The notes below the pieces were generated by a model. It ran no database searches and was not told the DNA's origin. It saw only the letters and a program-made list of their open reading frames with translations. A stretch of DNA of 64,000 bases from Deltaproteobacteria bacterium (GTDB taxonomy: Bacteria > Myxococcota_A > Polyangia > Polyangiales > Houyiibacteriaceae), in assembly GCA_017644045.1 (NCBI GenBank), contig JAEPMI010000007.1, positions 248,001 through 312,000 on the forward strand, in the 5' to 3' direction. Position numbers and translations under genes: made by a program. Shown in pieces: positions 25,668 to 34,597 of the stretch (positions are counted from its first letter, which is position 1; each line of letters opens with the position of its first letter).

Positions 25668-27340
25668 TCAACCCGGGTCCACCGCGCCCACGACGCAGCC
25701 GCTGCGCACCGCCCCGCGCTGGTCGCGCTCCGGGCAGTCGCTGCCCACCGCGAGCCCCTCGGCGTTCGACGGCACCAAGGTCGGCGTCGGCCCACCGTGC
25801 ATCCCGAGCTCGCCGAGCCCCGGATCGCGGAACATCGCCCCGTTCACGCACGCCGACCCGCTCGGCCACTGCACGCTCGAGCCACCGTTCGCCGCGCCGT
25901 CGCAGCTCACGTTCACGATGAGCCCGTTGCGGACGGTCACGTTCCCGTTCCACGGGCTCCCGACCAGCGTCGCGTTCCTCACCTGAGCCGAGCCCGACTC
26001 GACCGTCAGCCCGAGGGGCAGGTTGTCGTAGAAGGTGCTGTTCTCGACGTCGAAGCTCCCGTTGTTGACCCAGAGCCCGCCGAAGCGGCCGCTGACGCTC
26101 GAGCCGTCGTTGCGGCGGCCGGCACGATTACCCCGAAAGGTCGAACCGCGAACGGTCACGACGTTGTCTTTGATGAAGCTGACCCCACCGAGCGCCGACG
26201 AGTTGTCCTCGAAGTCGCAGCGGTCGATGCGCATCCGATAGCCGGTCGCCACCCCGCGATTCGGTGTCCGGAAGATGACGCCCGCCAAGGTGTTCGCGCG
26301 GTTCCGCACGAAGCGGTTGCCGCAGAGCACCGTCTCGCGCGCGTCCACCTCCGGACCGTCCGCGTAGAGCGCGCCACCGAGTCCGCCGGCGCCGCCCTGC
26401 CCTTCGTGGCCGACGCCGGGACAGCCCGTGTGCCCCGCCTCGTTCCCGCCGATGCCCTCCGCGAGGTTGTCGATGAACGTCGAGTTGTAGACGTCGGGCG
26501 AGCAGTGGATGGCGCCGATGGCCCCTCCGTTCGATGCCCGGTTGTTCTCGAAATGGCTGCCGACCACGACGACTCCGCGCGAGCCCCGCGCGAAGATGGC
26601 CCCTCCGCCGACGTCGGGCCCGATGAGCGGCGCCTAGTTTCCGACGAAGCGTGAGTCGATGATCTCGAGCACCGTGTCGACCACGTAGACCGCACCGCCC
26701 GACTCCCCCGCATAGCCGTAGCACACTCGGGGTTGCCGGCGTTCGGCGCCACGTAGCGCCCCTCCGGCGCCCGCCCGTTCACCAACGCCAGCCGCTGGAT
26801 CACCAGCTTGTTCCTGTTGGTCTTCCAGTTCGTCCCGTACGCCGCGAGGATGCGCGAGCTCCCGTGCCCGTCGAGGGTCACGAGCCCGCCACCGTCGATC
26901 ACCGTGTCCCGGTTCCACGGCGCCACGACCTCTTCGTCGATCGGGATCACCACCGGGTCCGACCCGCAGTCGAAGGTCACCAGCCCCGACGCCGACACCG
27001 CGTCCTGCAGTGCGTCGCGCGTGCACCCGCCGGGGCTCCCGGAGCCCACCACCCGAGAACCGCTCATGCCGTAGAGGCCGAGCGGGGCATCACATATCGA
27101 TGTGGGGGGCTCCGGGGTGCCACCGTCGGAGCCGGGAGGCTGACCGCCATCGGGCGGTGGTGTCGATCCGTCGGGGAGAGGCCCTCCGCCGTCCGGATCG
27201 GTTTCGTCCGGGCCCAGATCGCCGACGATGGGTCCACCATCGTCGGTGATGGTGACGCCGTCGGGGTCGTCGCTGGTGGGGTCCCCCTCGCACGCGAGCA
27301 GGAGCGAGAGCTCCAGCGCCAGCGCGAACTTGATCGTCAC
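25668..27340 (-). pseudogene. Broken right-handed beta-helix lipoprotein gene
   Basis: The 5' part (GTG at 27340) has a lipoprotein signal with LLLAC, an Asp/Gly/Pro-rich linker and the start of a parallel beta-helix (TRDALQDAVSASG, DTVIDGGGLVTLDG). At 26722-26725 a TGTG run shifts the frame: two extra bases disrupt CYGYAGESGGAVYVVD. In the restored frame a TAG stop lies at 26634-26636, and after it the same frame continues for over 300 residues of beta-helix repeats (GSHFENNRASNGGAIGAIHC, STFIDNLAEG, ENSTFYDNLP). Two independent lesions argue for a true pseudogene rather than one sequencing error, although both need checking. An intact product would be a surface lipoprotein of about 555 residues. 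Confidence 0.8.
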
Positions 27341-27462
27341 GTCCTGCACGGGGGTGGGTACCCCGACCTCCCGAAGACGGCTCAGTGCACAGCCCGCGAG
27401 ACCGGTGCCATCGGGTCGCCCCCTACCCGGTCTCGCGACCCAGACGCTATGGTCGCGCATCG

Positions 27463-28473
27463 ATGGACTGCGCCGTTCACCAGGGCGAAGAGGCCCTGTC
27501 CCGCTGTGGGAGCTGTGATGCCCCCTTCTGCGACGACTGCCTCACCCACCTCGTGGACGACCGCGGGGATGGACTCGATCAGGAGCCGTGGTGCGCCGAG
27601 TGCGTGAAGGAGCTCGAAAGAGACTCCCCCTGGCCCCTACCCCTCGCCTTCGCCGGCATCGGCACGATCGCGTCCGTCGTCGGCGCCCGAGCGCTCGCCG
27701 CACGGGGCATCGACTGGACGTGGCTGCCCTTCCTGCTCGTCGTCGCCGTCACCACCTGGTTCCTCTACATCCGAGCACGGTGGCGCCGGGGTGAGCGCAT
27801 CATCGACCTCCGCGTTCCGCTGGAGGAAGAGGCTCCGGAGGCTGCGCTCGTCGTCAGCTACCGGGACCCCGCGCGACCGCCGACCAAACCGGTCCGCATC
27901 CGCACCCAGCTCCCGCCGGTCTCGGGCAAGAGGGTCGCGGTGGCGCTGCTGGCAGCGATGGTCGGCATCGGGGGCACGACCTTTCTCCTCGGCGGGCTCG
28001 GGTGGCTGACGCTCGCCATCATGGCCACCGGCTGGTGGCTCGTCTGGTCGGCGACGTTCACCGCGCTGGTCTACGCCGGCCGCCGCGTCGCAGACGACCT
28101 CCCGTCGACCACTCACCAGATCGACGCGACCCGGCGACCGAGGGTCACCACCCCCTTCGATGTGGCGAAGCTCCCCATCTTGCTCGGCGCGACCGGCCCG
28201 CAGAGCATCCCCATCATCGTCGCCCTCATCGCGATCCTGATGTCGGTGGCGTTCGTCGGCTGGCTCATCGCGGATCTCCTCGTCGCGCCGCTCTTCTTCG
28301 TCGGCTACGTCACCACGCTAGCGGCGCTGCACCACGTCACTCGCGAGCCCGCGGAGTATCGAGGAAAGCTGGGACCCTCGCTCGGCCGGGGCGCCCTCTT
28401 CGCGCTCGCGTGCACCGTGCCCCTGGCCGCGAGCGGCGCGGGTCTCGTGCTCCTCCTCCAGGCCATCCGCTGA
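27463..28473 (+). CDS. B-box-like zinc-finger polytopic membrane protein
   Basis: 336 residues. The first 50 residues have a cross-brace Cys/His pattern (CAVHQ, CGSCDAPFCDDC, then WCAEC) like a B-box or FYVE-like zinc finger, followed by about seven hydrophobic helices in inner-membrane style with a cytoplasmic loop near residues 110-145. Zinc-finger-plus-membrane proteins of this kind are frequent in Myxococcota but uncharacterised. The ATG at 27463 places the first Cys at residue 3. It diverges from the broken beta-helix gene with about 120 bases between starts. Confidence 0.75.
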   Translation: MDCAVHQGEEALSRCGSCDAPFCDDCLTHLVDDRGDGLDQEPWCAECVKELERDSPWPLPLAFAGIGTIASVVGARALAARGIDWTWLPFLLVVAVTTWFLYIRARWRRGERIIDLRVPLEEEAPEAALVVSYRDPARPPTKPVRIRTQLPPVSGKRVAVALLAAMVGIGGTTFLLGGLGWLTLAIMATGWWLVWSATFTALVYAGRRVADDLPSTTHQIDATRRPRVTTPFDVAKLPILLGATGPQSIPIIVALIAILMSVAFVGWLIADLLVAPLFFVGYVTTLAALHHVTREPAEYRGKLGPSLGRGALFALACTVPLAASGAGLVLLLQAIR

Positions 28474-28707
28474 AACGTCCCCATTTCGGGATGCTCGCGA
28501 GAAAATTCGTTCGCCCCGTGGATCAAAATCGACGACGAGCGAACGAGGCCAGCGAAGCCCCCAGGACAGGCGGTCGGGACCCCATGTTCGGTCTGTGAGA
28601 AGAAGAGCCGAGTCGGTGGACGGTCGGCCGAGTATGACGACTGTGGCCGCGTCGCCCACGACGACTGTTTCCACGACCACGACGGCGCGCCGTCGGGGCG
28701 ACAATCG
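28474..28707. other. Non-coding gap
   Basis: 234 bases between the convergent zinc-finger membrane gene and the small basic protein gene. I see no convincing gene here. A short inverted pair (CGTTCGC / GCGAACG) lies near 28508 and 28540. Base composition is slightly less GC-rich than in the flanking genes. Confidence 0.5.
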
Positions 28708-28887
28708 CTAGTTGCAGCCCGTGATCGCGTCGGGGTTCCGCTTGGCCGGACGAGGCTCGGCACCCTTGCCATCCGGGTGAATCGGGAACCTGGGCGTCGC
28801 GCCCTTGGCCTGGATCTTCTTTCGCGCCTTGCCAGCCTTCTTCTGGCGGTTCAGCCGACGCGTTCGTGTCTTGCTGGTGTTGGACAT
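28708..28887 (-). CDS. Small basic protein, function unknown
   Basis: 59 residues from the ATG at 28887, which follows an AGAAGAGACC ribosome-site-like stretch. The N-terminal half is strongly basic (SKTRTRRLNRQKKAGKARKK), and the rest is Pro/Lys-rich with a conserved-looking PRFPIHPDGKGAEP. This composition suggests nucleic-acid or ribosome binding. I recognise no family. It is transcribed away from the pentahaem lipoprotein gene; the shared upstream region has inverted and direct repeats that could control both genes. Confidence 0.6.
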   Translation of the reverse strand: MSNTSKTRTRRLNRQKKAGKARKKIQAKGATPRFPIHPDGKGAEPRPAKRNPDAITGCN

Positions 28888-28925
28888 GGTCTCTTCTGTG
28901 TCGATCGGCCATCCCAGGGCATTAC

Positions 28926-28989
28926 GAAGGGACACTCCCCAGAACGGGTGAAACGCGTCCATAGGGGGTGTCCGATTTTGGTCGGACAC
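28926..28989. promoter_or_regulatory. GGACAC/GTGTCC palindromic cluster
   Basis: GTGTCCGA and TCGGACAC (28968-28989) form a perfect 8-bp inverted repeat with a TTTTGG loop. A third GGACAC box sits at 28930-28935 inside GGGACACTCCCC (28929-28940), and GGGGGTGTCC overlaps the left arm. The cluster lies between two divergent gene starts and could be an operator or a REP-like element. Confidence 0.5.
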
Positions 28990-29066
28990 TGAACGACAGG
29001 CCCTCCCCTATCAGGGGCACCACTACGGACCCCAGGCGGCCCCTGGAAGCATGGAATTGGGTGTCA

Positions 29067-29104
29067 CCGGAATTTTTTCGTACCCACCGGGGGAATTTTC
29101 GTGC
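29067..29104 (+). promoter_or_regulatory. Two GGAATTTT..CGTRC direct repeats upstream of the haem lipoprotein
   Basis: CCGGAATTTTTTCGTAC (29067-29083) and CCGGGGGAATTTTCGTGC (29087-29104) repeat with a period of 21-23 bases, about two DNA turns. The stretch is clearly AT-richer than its surroundings and ends 38 bases before the GTG start. It may be a tandem operator or the promoter itself. Confidence 0.45.
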
Positions 29105-29141
29105 ACACTCTGGTGTACGAAGTTTGCGCAATGGAGGGATC

Positions 29142-30926
29142 GTGAAGCTACGCTCTGCAGCAGTATCGCTGGGTATGGCACTTGGGCTCGTGTCGGGATG
29201 TGCCGAGGCACCGGAAGCCGCCGAAGATTTCGGCAGCTCATCGAAGGAGCTGGTCGATCTGGCCTTCTTCGAGACGGACCAGCCGACGAACCGACACACG
29301 CTGGTCGGACTCGCTCTCGACGTCGAGAACGGGGTCGGCACACCGATCGAAGTGCGCTCTCGGCAGCGCTTCTTCATCAATCAGATCGACATCCGAGCGT
29401 TCGTCGAAACGAACATGGACAACCCGAACCTCGAGGATCTTCGCGCTAGCGGCGACTTCGCGGGTTTGGATTGGGACAACGTCGCGCTCAAGGAGAACGA
29501 GCCGATTCTCCTCTCGAATCCGGACGGGACCTTCACGGACCGGCGCTTCTACCGCGACGCGGACTGGATGGAGAAGGGCAGCGTCTTCACCGTCTGGCAG
29601 GTGGACGAGCATGGTCGCCGGATCTCGCGCAAGCTCTACCACTACGTCGGCACGGACGACCGCCGAGGGCTCTTCGACTCCTTCTTCGTCCGTCGACTTC
29701 GCGGCATCCAGTGGGCGAACGACTGTGCAGCCCCCACGGACTGCTCGACGGCGACGAGCTTCATCGAGGAGGGCCTCGTCGAGCTCCGAAACACCCGAAA
29801 CACGCTCAACAGCTTCCGGATCAGCCGTCGCGCGACGGCCCTCCGAATGTCGTGGAGCGCCCGTCCGGGCCGGCCCTACGAGATCCCGATCACCCAGATC
29901 GAGGAGCCCGAGTTCGACTATGGTTTCGACATCGACGTGGCCGCGGTCACCGCTCCGGGGCCACACGGGTACTACGAGCCCGGCACGGACGTGACCTTCC
30001 AGATCACGCTCGAGGACGGTCGCGGCACGCCCCTGCATCCGCAGGGCAGCCTGCCGACCTACGCGGACGTCGCCTTCGGCGTCGAAGACAGCGGCATCAC
30101 CTACTACAACGCCTTCTTCGACGCCTCGGCCACCTACTGGCGGCGGAAGCACCGGGAGCGGATGCTGATGGCCCAGATCATCGGGCCCAACCAGGACATC
30201 CAGCCCATCCGCACCATCGCCCCGCTCTCCGTCTTCCTCGACGAGGAGGACACCGAGGTGGTCGGGACACCCGCGGTGGACGGGGTCTACGCCGAGTTCA
30301 CCCTCCTCCCACCGGCCAACGTCATCTTCGGCGGAGCATTCACACCCGGCACCCCTCAGTGGTTCGAGCCCAACGTGGACACCTTCACCTTCCACATCCC
30401 GGAAGACGCTGGAGCCGGCACCTACAAGGTCAGCGTGAAGGGACGTCGCGTCTACCTGGGTGAGGACATCCCCCGCACGACCACCATCGAGATCCAGGTC
30501 GGAACCATGACCGAGACCGAGCCCCTGCTCACCACCGGTCCCTGCAACACGTGTCACTCCGGTGGTGGTGACCTCTCGCGGATCCTACACGCGAACGACG
30601 ACCGCGCGGCTTGTGCCGGCTGTCACGTGCCGCTCGGGTTCGAGCTCGAAGGCCCGGTCTTCGTCCGGACCCACTTCATCCACTCGCGAAGCGACCGCTT
30701 CGACAACAGCCTCGCCGAGTGCTCGACGTGTCATGTGGACAACGACAGCATCCAGCGCACTAGCAAGGCGGCCTGCATGAGCTGTCACACGGAATATCCC
30801 GCAACACATGTTGCATGGTTCGGAGAAATCGAGAGCGCCTACATCGGCGGCGGCGCGGAGTCCTTCGAACAGTGCACGGGCAGCTGCCACACGGAACACC
30901 CGGGCAGCAATTTCGCCGGCTTCTGA
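29142..30926 (+). CDS. Pentahaem c-type cytochrome lipoprotein
   Basis: 594 residues. The GTG at 29142 follows a strong GGAGG and gives a lipoprotein signal (MKLRSAAVSLGMALGLVSGC). Residues 25-450 are beta-rich with no known family. The last 130 residues hold five haem-attachment motifs: CNTCH (468), CAGCH (491), CSTCH (527), CMSCH (545) and CTGSCH (578). The last is a CX3CH motif, which needs a non-standard spacing for haem attachment. HTEYPATHV and HTEHPG supply possible distal His ligands. The protein should sit on the periplasmic or outer face and pass electrons. A frame open to 28968 upstream lacks any signal peptide or ribosome site. Confidence 0.87.
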   Translation: MKLRSAAVSLGMALGLVSGCAEAPEAAEDFGSSSKELVDLAFFETDQPTNRHTLVGLALDVENGVGTPIEVRSRQRFFINQIDIRAFVETNMDNPNLEDLRASGDFAGLDWDNVALKENEPILLSNPDGTFTDRRFYRDADWMEKGSVFTVWQVDEHGRRISRKLYHYVGTDDRRGLFDSFFVRRLRGIQWANDCAAPTDCSTATSFIEEGLVELRNTRNTLNSFRISRRATALRMSWSARPGRPYEIPITQIEEPEFDYGFDIDVAAVTAPGPHGYYEPGTDVTFQITLEDGRGTPLHPQGSLPTYADVAFGVEDSGITYYNAFFDASATYWRRKHRERMLMAQIIGPNQDIQPIRTIAPLSVFLDEEDTEVVGTPAVDGVYAEFTLLPPANVIFGGAFTPGTPQWFEPNVDTFTFHIPEDAGAGTYKVSVKGRRVYLGEDIPRTTTIEIQVGTMTETEPLLTTGPCNTCHSGGGDLSRILHANDDRAACAGCHVPLGFELEGPVFVRTHFIHSRSDRFDNSLAECSTCHVDNDSIQRTSKAACMSCHTEYPATHVAWFGEIESAYIGGGAESFEQCTGSCHTEHPGSNFAGF

Positions 30927-30997
30927 CGCTTTCGGTCCAGCGAGACCCTCAGCGGTCCCACACCCCGTTCATATTCCTTCCACCCCGATAGAGGAAC

Positions 30998-32158
30998 ATG
31001 GCCCAGATAAGCATGAAAACGGCGCGCTCGTCCGCAGCCGACCCCGAGACCGTCGCCGACGAGCTGCTCGACCAGCTCGGCTCGGCCACTCCCAAGCTGG
31101 TCACTCTCTTCGCGAACCGTTACCGTGACCAACAGGCGCTCAACGCGGCCATCCGCAAGCGCCTCGGCAAGGAGACGCGCCTCCTCGGCGCGACGTCCGC
31201 ACGGGAAATTGACAGCCAGGGCATGCACGACGGGACCGTCGTCCTCGGAGCGCTCGAGGGCGACTTCGAGGTCGGCATCGGTCTCGGGAAGGCCATCTCC
31301 TCGGACGCTCTCGGGGCCGGCTCCACGGCCATGAAGGATGCGTGCGATCAGCTCGGGAGTCGTCCACAGGACCTCGACCCGAGCCAACACGTCGGCATCG
31401 TCATCGACGATGGGTACCGGTACAAGAAGGAAGAGCTGCTCATGGGAACGCTCTCGAAGAACCAGGGGCTCATCCTCGTGGGCGGTGGGGCCTCGACCCC
31501 CGAGCAGGACCCCGAGAAGCAGTCCTCCGAGCTCCACGTGGACGGGGAGGTCGCCACCGACTCGTTCCTCGTGGCCATGATCAAGACCGAAGCACCCTTC
31601 GCGGCGCTCCGGCACCACGCCTACACCCCGACCGGTCAGACCCTGACCATCACCAAGGTGTCGGACGACGGGAACTGCGCCCTCGAGATCGATGGCGAGC
31701 CTGCCGCCCAGCGCTACGCGGATCTCCTCGGCGTCGGCACCGACGAGCTCGAATTCGGTATGCCGAAGGGCTTCGCCCAGAAGCCGCTCGCGCTGAAGGT
31801 GGGCCGGGAGTTCTTCCTGCGCTCGCCCTGGAAGCCGCTCCCGGACGGCTCCATCCTCTTCGCGAACCTGCTGGAGGAGGACTCGACCTACGAGCTCATG
31901 GAGCTCGGTGACATGCCTTCGATGACCGAGGACTTCATGGCCAACGTCATCCCCCAGAAGGTCGAGAACCCGACCGCGGCGCTGCACTTCCACTGCAGCG
32001 GCCGCCAGTGGCTCGCCGACGGCACCGACACGCGTACGGCGCTGTCCAAAGCGTTCGAGAAGGGACCGACCTGTGCCGGCCTCAACGTCTTCTTCGAGAT
32101 GTACTGCGGCTTCCACATCAACACGACGCTCACCTCGCTGGTGTTTGGATCCAAATGA
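30998..32158 (+). CDS. FIST-domain sensor protein
   Basis: 386 residues with FIST_N (about 25-220) and FIST_C (about 225-375), a two-part sensor fold thought to bind small ligands such as amino acids. Recognisable features are LLGATSAREI, GTVVLGAL, LILVGGGAS, PKGFAQKPLALKVG and the final LHFHCSGRQW to FFEMYCGFH segment. No signal peptide. The ATG at 30998 follows GAGGAAC. Its TGA overlaps the ATG of the hybrid kinase as ATGA, so FIST is likely the sensory input for that kinase, which has no sensor domain of its own. Confidence 0.92.
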   Translation: MAQISMKTARSSAADPETVADELLDQLGSATPKLVTLFANRYRDQQALNAAIRKRLGKETRLLGATSAREIDSQGMHDGTVVLGALEGDFEVGIGLGKAISSDALGAGSTAMKDACDQLGSRPQDLDPSQHVGIVIDDGYRYKKEELLMGTLSKNQGLILVGGGASTPEQDPEKQSSELHVDGEVATDSFLVAMIKTEAPFAALRHHAYTPTGQTLTITKVSDDGNCALEIDGEPAAQRYADLLGVGTDELEFGMPKGFAQKPLALKVGREFFLRSPWKPLPDGSILFANLLEEDSTYELMELGDMPSMTEDFMANVIPQKVENPTAALHFHCSGRQWLADGTDTRTALSKAFEKGPTCAGLNVFFEMYCGFHINTTLTSLVFGSK

Positions 32159-34239
32159 GCGAGAGTGAGGAGCTGGCCCGGCTACGGGCACGCAACGCAG
32201 AGCTCGAAGCCCAACTCAAACAGAAGCAACGCCTGGCCACCAAGGCCGTCGCCAGCTACCAGCAGCGGGCGTTGCAGATGGAGATCATCCGTCAGCAGAA
32301 CGAGGATCTCGACCGGTTGGCTGCCGACCTCGCCAAGGCCAAGCGCATCGCCGAAGAGCACGCGCGAGAGCAAGAGGCGACCGCACGACTGAAGAGCCAG
32401 TTCTTGGCGAACTTCAGCCACGAGATCCGGACGCCGTTGAACGGCATCATCGGGTACGTCGACTTGTTGAGCCGGGAGGAAGGCAAGCGCCTCACGGCAC
32501 ACGGTCGCCGCGATCTGACGACCGTGCGCCGGAACGCCAAGACCCTTCTCGCGCTCATCAACGACATCCTCGATCTCTCGAAGATCGAAGCCGGTCAGGT
32601 GGACGTCGTCGAGGAGCAAGTCGACCTGAAGACGCTCGCGGAAGAGTGCGCGGCCACGGTGGAGGAGATCCTCCGCGGAAGAGACGTCGAGCTCGTCGTC
32701 GACGTCGCGGAGGATGCAGAGTCGCTCATCACCGACGGACTGAAGATCCGGCAGATCGTGCTGAATCTGATGTCGAACGCCGCGAAGTTCACCGAGATGG
32801 GCGAGGTCGCGCTCCACGCGACCTGCGAAGGTGACGACCTGCGGATGGTGATCGAGGACACGGGCGTGGGCATCAGCCCAGAAGACCTGCCTCACATCTT
32901 CGAGAAGTTCCGACAGGTGGACGGGTCCCGGACCCGCACCAAGGGCGGCACCGGCCTCGGCCTCGCGATCGTCCACGAGCTCGTCCTCCTCCTCGGTGGA
33001 AAGCTCGACGTCGAGAGCACTCTCGGCCGGGGCACCACCTTCGAGGTGCGCATTCCCGGCGTCGTCCACGACGGTCCCGCAAAGCGTCAGTCGAGCAACT
33101 CGGAGAAGTGGGCAGCGCTTCGGTCCAGCGAGACCTTCCAGGTGTTGGTGGTCGACGACGATCCGATGATCCAGCAGCTCGCCCGGAAGGAGCTCGAGTC
33201 GGAGGGCTTCGAGGTCGTCGCCGCCAACGACGGCATCGAGGCGCTCCGGATCATGCGTGAGGAGAAGCCGGACGCCGTGGTGCTCGACATCCGTCTGCCG
33301 CGTCTCGACGGCTGGGGTGTGCTCTCCGAGCTCAAGAGCGACGCCGAGCTTCGTCGGGTGCCGGTGATCATCATGTCCGTCGAGGAGGAGCGCTCACGCG
33401 GCTTCGCCCTCGGCGCCTACGAGTACCTGGTGAAGCCGATCGAACCGAGCGCGCTCACCGAGGTGGTCACGGGCGCAGTGGCGGCCGGCGGCGACGGGCA
33501 CGTCCTCGTGGTCGACGACGATGCGGACACTCGAGAGCTCGTGGAACGCAGCCTGACCGCAGACGGATTCACCGTGAAGAGCGCGGCCAACGGTCGCGAC
33601 GCGCTCCTGCAGATTCGGCACGATCCGCCGGCGCTGCTGGTGCTCGATCTGGTGATGCCCGAGCCGGACGGTTTGGAGGTCCTCGAGCGGATCCGCACCG
33701 CGGGTCACGACTTCCCGGTCGTCGTGTTCACCGGTAAGGATCTCGACGAGCAGGACCAGCGCCGACTGCGCGAGGGATTCGTGCGCGTACTCCAGAAGAA
33801 CGGCGTCGCGCTCGATGCCGTGCTCTCGGAGGTCCGCGAGCGGATGCAGAAGCGCCGTTCCGATCGCCCCACCCTGCCCCGCGTCCTCTACGTGGAAGAC
33901 GTGGTCCAGAACCGCGACATCGTTCGCCGCTATCTCCACGGCTTCGTCGAGCTACTCGAAGCCAACGACGGCGAGCATGGTGTCCAGGTCGCGGAGCGTG
34001 AGAAGCCGGACCTGATCCTCATGGATCTCTCCCTACCCCGACTCGACGGTTGGGGAGCGACCACCCGGATCAAGGCGAACCCCGAGCTCGCGTCGATTCC
34101 GATCATCGCGCTGACGGCCCACTCGAGTCCCGAGGACCGAGCGAAGGCGAAGGAAGCGGGTTGCATCGGCTATCTGACCAAGCCCATCGAGCGTGACCTC
34201 CTGCTCAAGACAATCATGGGTGAGCTCGATGGACGATAG
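32155..34239 (+). CDS. Hybrid histidine kinase with three receiver domains
   Basis: 694 residues. A coiled coil (about 1-75) leads to HisKA with FSHEIRTPLNGIIGY (His about 89), HATPase_c (NLMSNAAKFTE, DTGVGISPEDL, GTGLGLAIVHE) and three receivers: REC1 (about 325-440, phospho-Asp in VVLDIRLPRLDGW), REC2 (about 445-560, VLDLVMPEPDG) and REC3 (about 575-690, LILMDLSLPRLDGW). All three keep the acidic pocket, Ser/Thr and Lys residues, so all may be phosphorylated. No Hpt domain is present. There is no sensor domain or membrane helix, so input probably comes from the coupled FIST protein. Its end overlaps the lone receiver gene by 11 bases. Confidence 0.94.
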   Translation: MSESEELARLRARNAELEAQLKQKQRLATKAVASYQQRALQMEIIRQQNEDLDRLAADLAKAKRIAEEHAREQEATARLKSQFLANFSHEIRTPLNGIIGYVDLLSREEGKRLTAHGRRDLTTVRRNAKTLLALINDILDLSKIEAGQVDVVEEQVDLKTLAEECAATVEEILRGRDVELVVDVAEDAESLITDGLKIRQIVLNLMSNAAKFTEMGEVALHATCEGDDLRMVIEDTGVGISPEDLPHIFEKFRQVDGSRTRTKGGTGLGLAIVHELVLLLGGKLDVESTLGRGTTFEVRIPGVVHDGPAKRQSSNSEKWAALRSSETFQVLVVDDDPMIQQLARKELESEGFEVVAANDGIEALRIMREEKPDAVVLDIRLPRLDGWGVLSELKSDAELRRVPVIIMSVEEERSRGFALGAYEYLVKPIEPSALTEVVTGAVAAGGDGHVLVVDDDADTRELVERSLTADGFTVKSAANGRDALLQIRHDPPALLVLDLVMPEPDGLEVLERIRTAGHDFPVVVFTGKDLDEQDQRRLREGFVRVLQKNGVALDAVLSEVRERMQKRRSDRPTLPRVLYVEDVVQNRDIVRRYLHGFVELLEANDGEHGVQVAEREKPDLILMDLSLPRLDGWGATTRIKANPELASIPIIALTAHSSPEDRAKAKEAGCIGYLTKPIERDLLLKTIMGELDGR

Positions 34240-34597
34240 TGGGTTGCGCGTGCTCGTCGTCGATGACGACGTCGAGCATCTCGAACTGGTGCGGCGACAG
34301 CTGGAGTCCTTCGGCTTCGTGGTGCGGACGTTCGACTCCGGACTGGGAGTCACCAACGAGGTGCGCGAGTTCCGACCCGACGTGGTCCTGCTCGACGTGA
34401 ACATCCCTGCCCTCTCCGGCGATCGACTGGTCAAGCTACTCCGCCAGAGTCAGGCCAAGAGCCGACTCGTGCTCTTCTCGTCCAGCGATCGGGACCGGCT
34501 GCGCTCCCTCGCGAAGGAGGTCGAAGCCGACCACTGGATCCAGAAGGGCATCGCCCCGAACGCGCTCGCGGATCAGCTGCGCAGACTCTGCCGCTAG
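34229..34597 (+). CDS. Single-domain response regulator
   Basis: 122 residues, only a receiver: acidic pair in VLVVDDDVEH, phospho-Asp in VVLLDVNIPALSGD, Ser in LVLFSSSD and Lys in HWIQKGI. No DNA-binding output, so it is either a phosphate shuttle or acts by protein contact. The ATG at 34229 lies inside the hybrid kinase gene and makes it the third member of the FIST operon. Its TAG stop shares a CTAG palindrome with the stop of the convergent methyltransferase gene. Confidence 0.9.
   Translation: MDDSGLRVLVVDDDVEHLELVRRQLESFGFVVRTFDSGLGVTNEVREFRPDVVLLDVNIPALSGDRLVKLLRQSQAKSRLVLFSSSDRDRLRSLAKEVEADHWIQKGIAPNALADQLRRLCR

Noticed and set aside
26156-26720. Continuation of the beta-helix N-terminal frame past the TGTG run as a real 434-residue protein
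   Set aside because: After the run this frame turns into Arg/Ser/Thr-rich low-complexity sequence, while the neighbouring frame carries the beta-helix repeats.
28968-29141. Longer start for the pentahaem lipoprotein
   Set aside because: It would add 58 residues before the lipoprotein signal peptide, and the DNA there holds palindromes and direct repeats typical of control regions.
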